Below are positions 4,218 to 5,858 of a DNA stretch of 5,858 nucleotides, in pieces. Position numbers and translations under genes: made by a program. The stretch covers positions 1 to 5,858 of the forward strand of contig CALHQN010000328.1 in NCBI GenBank assembly GCA_938036585.1, read 5' to 3'. Below the pieces are notes generated by a model. That model saw nothing but the letters and a program-made list of their open reading frames with translations, had not been told where the DNA came from and ran no database searches. Every line of letters starts with the position of its first letter. Positions within the stretch are counted from its first letter, which is position 1. The stretch comes from an uncultured Campylobacter sp. (GTDB taxonomy: Bacteria; Campylobacterota; Campylobacteria; Campylobacterales; Campylobacteraceae).

Positions 4218-5675
4218 ATGTATGAGGATTTTACGCAAGAGCCAAAGAACGAGCACGCGCAAAAGAAGCGCAAAGCTAGGGCGCGCAAGGTAGAAGCAGA
4301 TCGTAAGCCGGTGCGAGACGCGCCTCGAGGCATGCCGCTTTGGCGCAAGATCGCGCTTGGTATAACGTTTGCGTTCGCGGCTTTTAGCGTGCTTATTCTG
4401 TCGGCGGTTATAAATTCCGCAGACGACTACTCGCCGCGAGACGACGAGAAGATCAAATACAGCGATTTTTATAAAAAAGATGGCGAAATTTACGCCCTCG
4501 TGGTGGGCGCGGGCTATTTTGCGATATCGGACGCGGACGCGGCGAGTTTTCGGGTTTTGGATTTCGGCTCCGGCTACCGCTCCAACGTCGCGGCGGATAA
4601 AAACGCCGTATATTGCGGAAACATCGCTATGGGCGAGCTGGAGCCTGCGCGCACGAAGGTCGTGGCGTTCGGATACGTAAGCGACGGGCAAGTTAGCTAT
4701 TTTTGCGACGGCGAGGCGGTACCTAACGACGCGCTGGGGGCGCTTAAGCTTACTTATGAAACCTTGGCGCATATTTTTTGGGATGCGCCCAAGCCGCAAA
4801 GCTACCTCTATAAATTTAAACGCATGGACGTCACGGATCTGCGCCAAATCGCGGGCGTGTATTACGCTGCGGAGGGCTCGCGCGTGTTTTATAAAGGAGA
4901 GGTTTTGCCCGGCGCCGATGCCGCGAGCCTGCGCCAAATCGAGGGAAGCGATGGGCGCGCTAGCGACGTTTATGCCGCGGACGGCGCGAACGTGTATTTT
5001 AAAAACCTACGCCTTGACGCGCGCGATAACGGCGGGCATTACGAACTTTTGAGGCAGTGGTTGGACTATTTTTTGTGGGATGCGAAAAGCGGCGATGTTT
5101 TTGCGAATGATTTAAAATTTGACCTCGCCGCCGCGCCCTATACTCCGCTAAATAGGCAGCTTACACACTCAAACCATCTGCTTTTTGCCTCCCCTGGCGG
5201 CATCTATTATTTTGACGAGAATGACGGAAAGCAAAAGCGCGCGGCAGACAACCCCTTTGAGGGCGAAGTTCGCGCGCTTAGCGGCAGCGTATTTCAAAGC
5301 GGCGAGCGGATATATTTTTTAGAAGGCGCCGAAGTTTGGGGCGGCGGCCGCAGCAGTCGTAGGATGGTCGCTCGCAAAAGCGGGCTTTTCGCGCTCGATC
5401 TGCCGCACGAGTGGCGCAAGGTAGGCGGCGTGCACGGCGGACTATACGGCTGGGTCTATTCAAACGGCGGGCGATTTTTCTACTTCGACGATCTGGGCTC
5501 TTCGCAGCTGATAGATCGGTGTATTTATGAGATCAGGGATCTAAGCTTGGTTGAAATTTTGCTTCAAAAAAGCAGCCTTGGCACGAGCAAAATTCGCGAG
5601 ATGATAAAAAGCGGCGGGCTTGAGGCGGTGGACGGCGAGCTGCTTTTTGAGATAAAGACACGAGTGGAATTTTAG
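4218..5675 (+). CDS. Membrane-anchored DKNYY-repeat protein, function unknown
   Basis: A 485-residue protein with three parts. Residues 1-44 are a very basic, probably disordered cytoplasmic tail (for example QKKRKARARK, 15-24). Residues about 45-65 (IALGITFAFAAFSVLILSAV) form one membrane segment with no signal-peptidase site. Residues 66-485 should lie in the periplasm. This part has short beta-like repeats of the DKNYY type: AADKNAVYC (125-133), YVSDGQVSYFCDGEAV (153-168), YYAAEGSRVFYKGEVLPGADA (215-235), VYAADGANVYFKN (251-263), GGIYYFDE (327-334), SGERIYFLEG (361-370) and GGRFFYFDD (417-425). DKNYY domains are common in bacterial surface and periplasmic proteins but have no known activity. 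The ATG at 4218 is preferred over an in-frame GTG at 4194 because GAGG (4208-4211) sits 6 bases upstream and the GTG has no ribosome site. It has its own promoter and no partner gene here. Confidence 0.82.
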   Translation: MYEDFTQEPKNEHAQKKRKARARKVEADRKPVRDAPRGMPLWRKIALGITFAFAAFSVLILSAVINSADDYSPRDDEKIKYSDFYKKDGEIYALVVGAGYFAISDADAASFRVLDFGSGYRSNVAADKNAVYCGNIAMGELEPARTKVVAFGYVSDGQVSYFCDGEAVPNDALGALKLTYETLAHIFWDAPKPQSYLYKFKRMDVTDLRQIAGVYYAAEGSRVFYKGEVLPGADAASLRQIEGSDGRASDVYAADGANVYFKNLRLDARDNGGHYELLRQWLDYFLWDAKSGDVFANDLKFDLAAAPYTPLNRQLTHSNHLLFASPGGIYYFDENDGKQKRAADNPFEGEVRALSGSVFQSGERIYFLEGAEVWGGGRSSRRMVARKSGLFALDLPHEWRKVGGVHGGLYGWVYSNGGRFFYFDDLGSSQLIDRCIYEIRDLSLVEILLQKSSLGTSKIREMIKSGGLEAVDGELLFEIKTRVEF

Positions 5676-5858
5676 CTGCGATTTGAGCACAATTCGAGCA
5701 TGGAAAGTGCTGCTAAATTTTAAATTTGATTTTATTTCGGCATAAATTTATGAAATTTAAGCGGTACCGCGGGCTTTGGCATGAGCTTAGAATTTCGTCG
5801 TAAATTCCTTTAGAGGGAGCGCGCAAATTTCGTTTTGCATTGTCGCGACAGTGCGCGA
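5676..5858. other. Non-coding right end with short palindromes
   Basis: No supportable gene. It is AT-rich with five AAATTT sites by hand count and three perfect palindromes: CATAAATTTATG (5741-5752), GCGGTACCGC (5761-5770) and TGTCGCGACA (5841-5850). On the minus strand a frame open at the edge ends with TAA at 5787-5789; it could be the last 23 codons of a gene lying mostly outside, but nothing identifies it. Confidence 0.5.

Noticed and set aside
4200..4937. 245-codon minus-strand open frame
   Set aside because: Antisense to the DKNYY gene; its Arg/Ala/His-rich translation has no family resemblance and is typical of shadows in GC-rich coding sequence.
5787..5858. 3' end of a possible minus-strand gene entering from the right
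   Set aside because: Only about 23 codons are visible, with no recognisable motif; chance open frame cannot be excluded.

Overview
The window looks like chromosomal housekeeping and accessory DNA from a relatively GC-rich Campylobacter (the C. gracilis / C. showae / C. rectus / C. curvus type). I infer this from three things. The dimeric dUTPase at the left edge is very close to the C. jejuni protein as I remember it. The intergenic DNA is AT-rich and packed with AAATTT, while the genes are rich in GCGC/CGCG. The promoters have good -10 boxes but no recognisable -35. I could not run a database search, so the species is a guess, but the genus is fairly safe.

Layout from left to right: (1) dut, minus strand, with its C-terminus cut by the window edge; (2) a YhbP/UPF0306-family PNPOx-like protein, plus strand, transcribed divergently from dut across 80 bp with two TATAAT boxes; (3) a convergent AT-rich gap with repeats; (4) a 69-residue 4-oxalocrotonate tautomerase-family protein, minus strand; (5) luxS, plus strand, divergent from the tautomerase across about 106 bp; (6) a 399-bp non-coding stretch with three clear hairpins; (7) a YdfG-type short-chain dehydrogenase, plus strand; (8) a 335-bp non-coding stretch; (9) a small single-domain cupin, plus strand; (10) a 485-residue membrane-anchored DKNYY-repeat protein, plus strand; (11) a 183-bp non-coding tail with short palindromes.

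The six complete genes and the partial dut look mostly like single-gene transcription units. Gaps between them are 80-400 bp, most have their own -10-like box, and none overlap. I therefore see no multi-gene system or pathway. The shared theme is small-molecule clean-up: dUTP hydrolysis, S-ribosylhomocysteine cleavage by LuxS, an SDR dehydrogenase, a tautomerase-fold protein and a cupin.

I found no convincing undescribed system: no CRISPR array, transposon, tRNA or rRNA, phage genes or toxin-antitoxin pair. The parts most worth a second look are the structured luxS-ydfG gap (a possible small RNA or structured leader), the mirrored elements between the tautomerase and luxS promoters, and the DKNYY protein with its strongly basic cytoplasmic tail.
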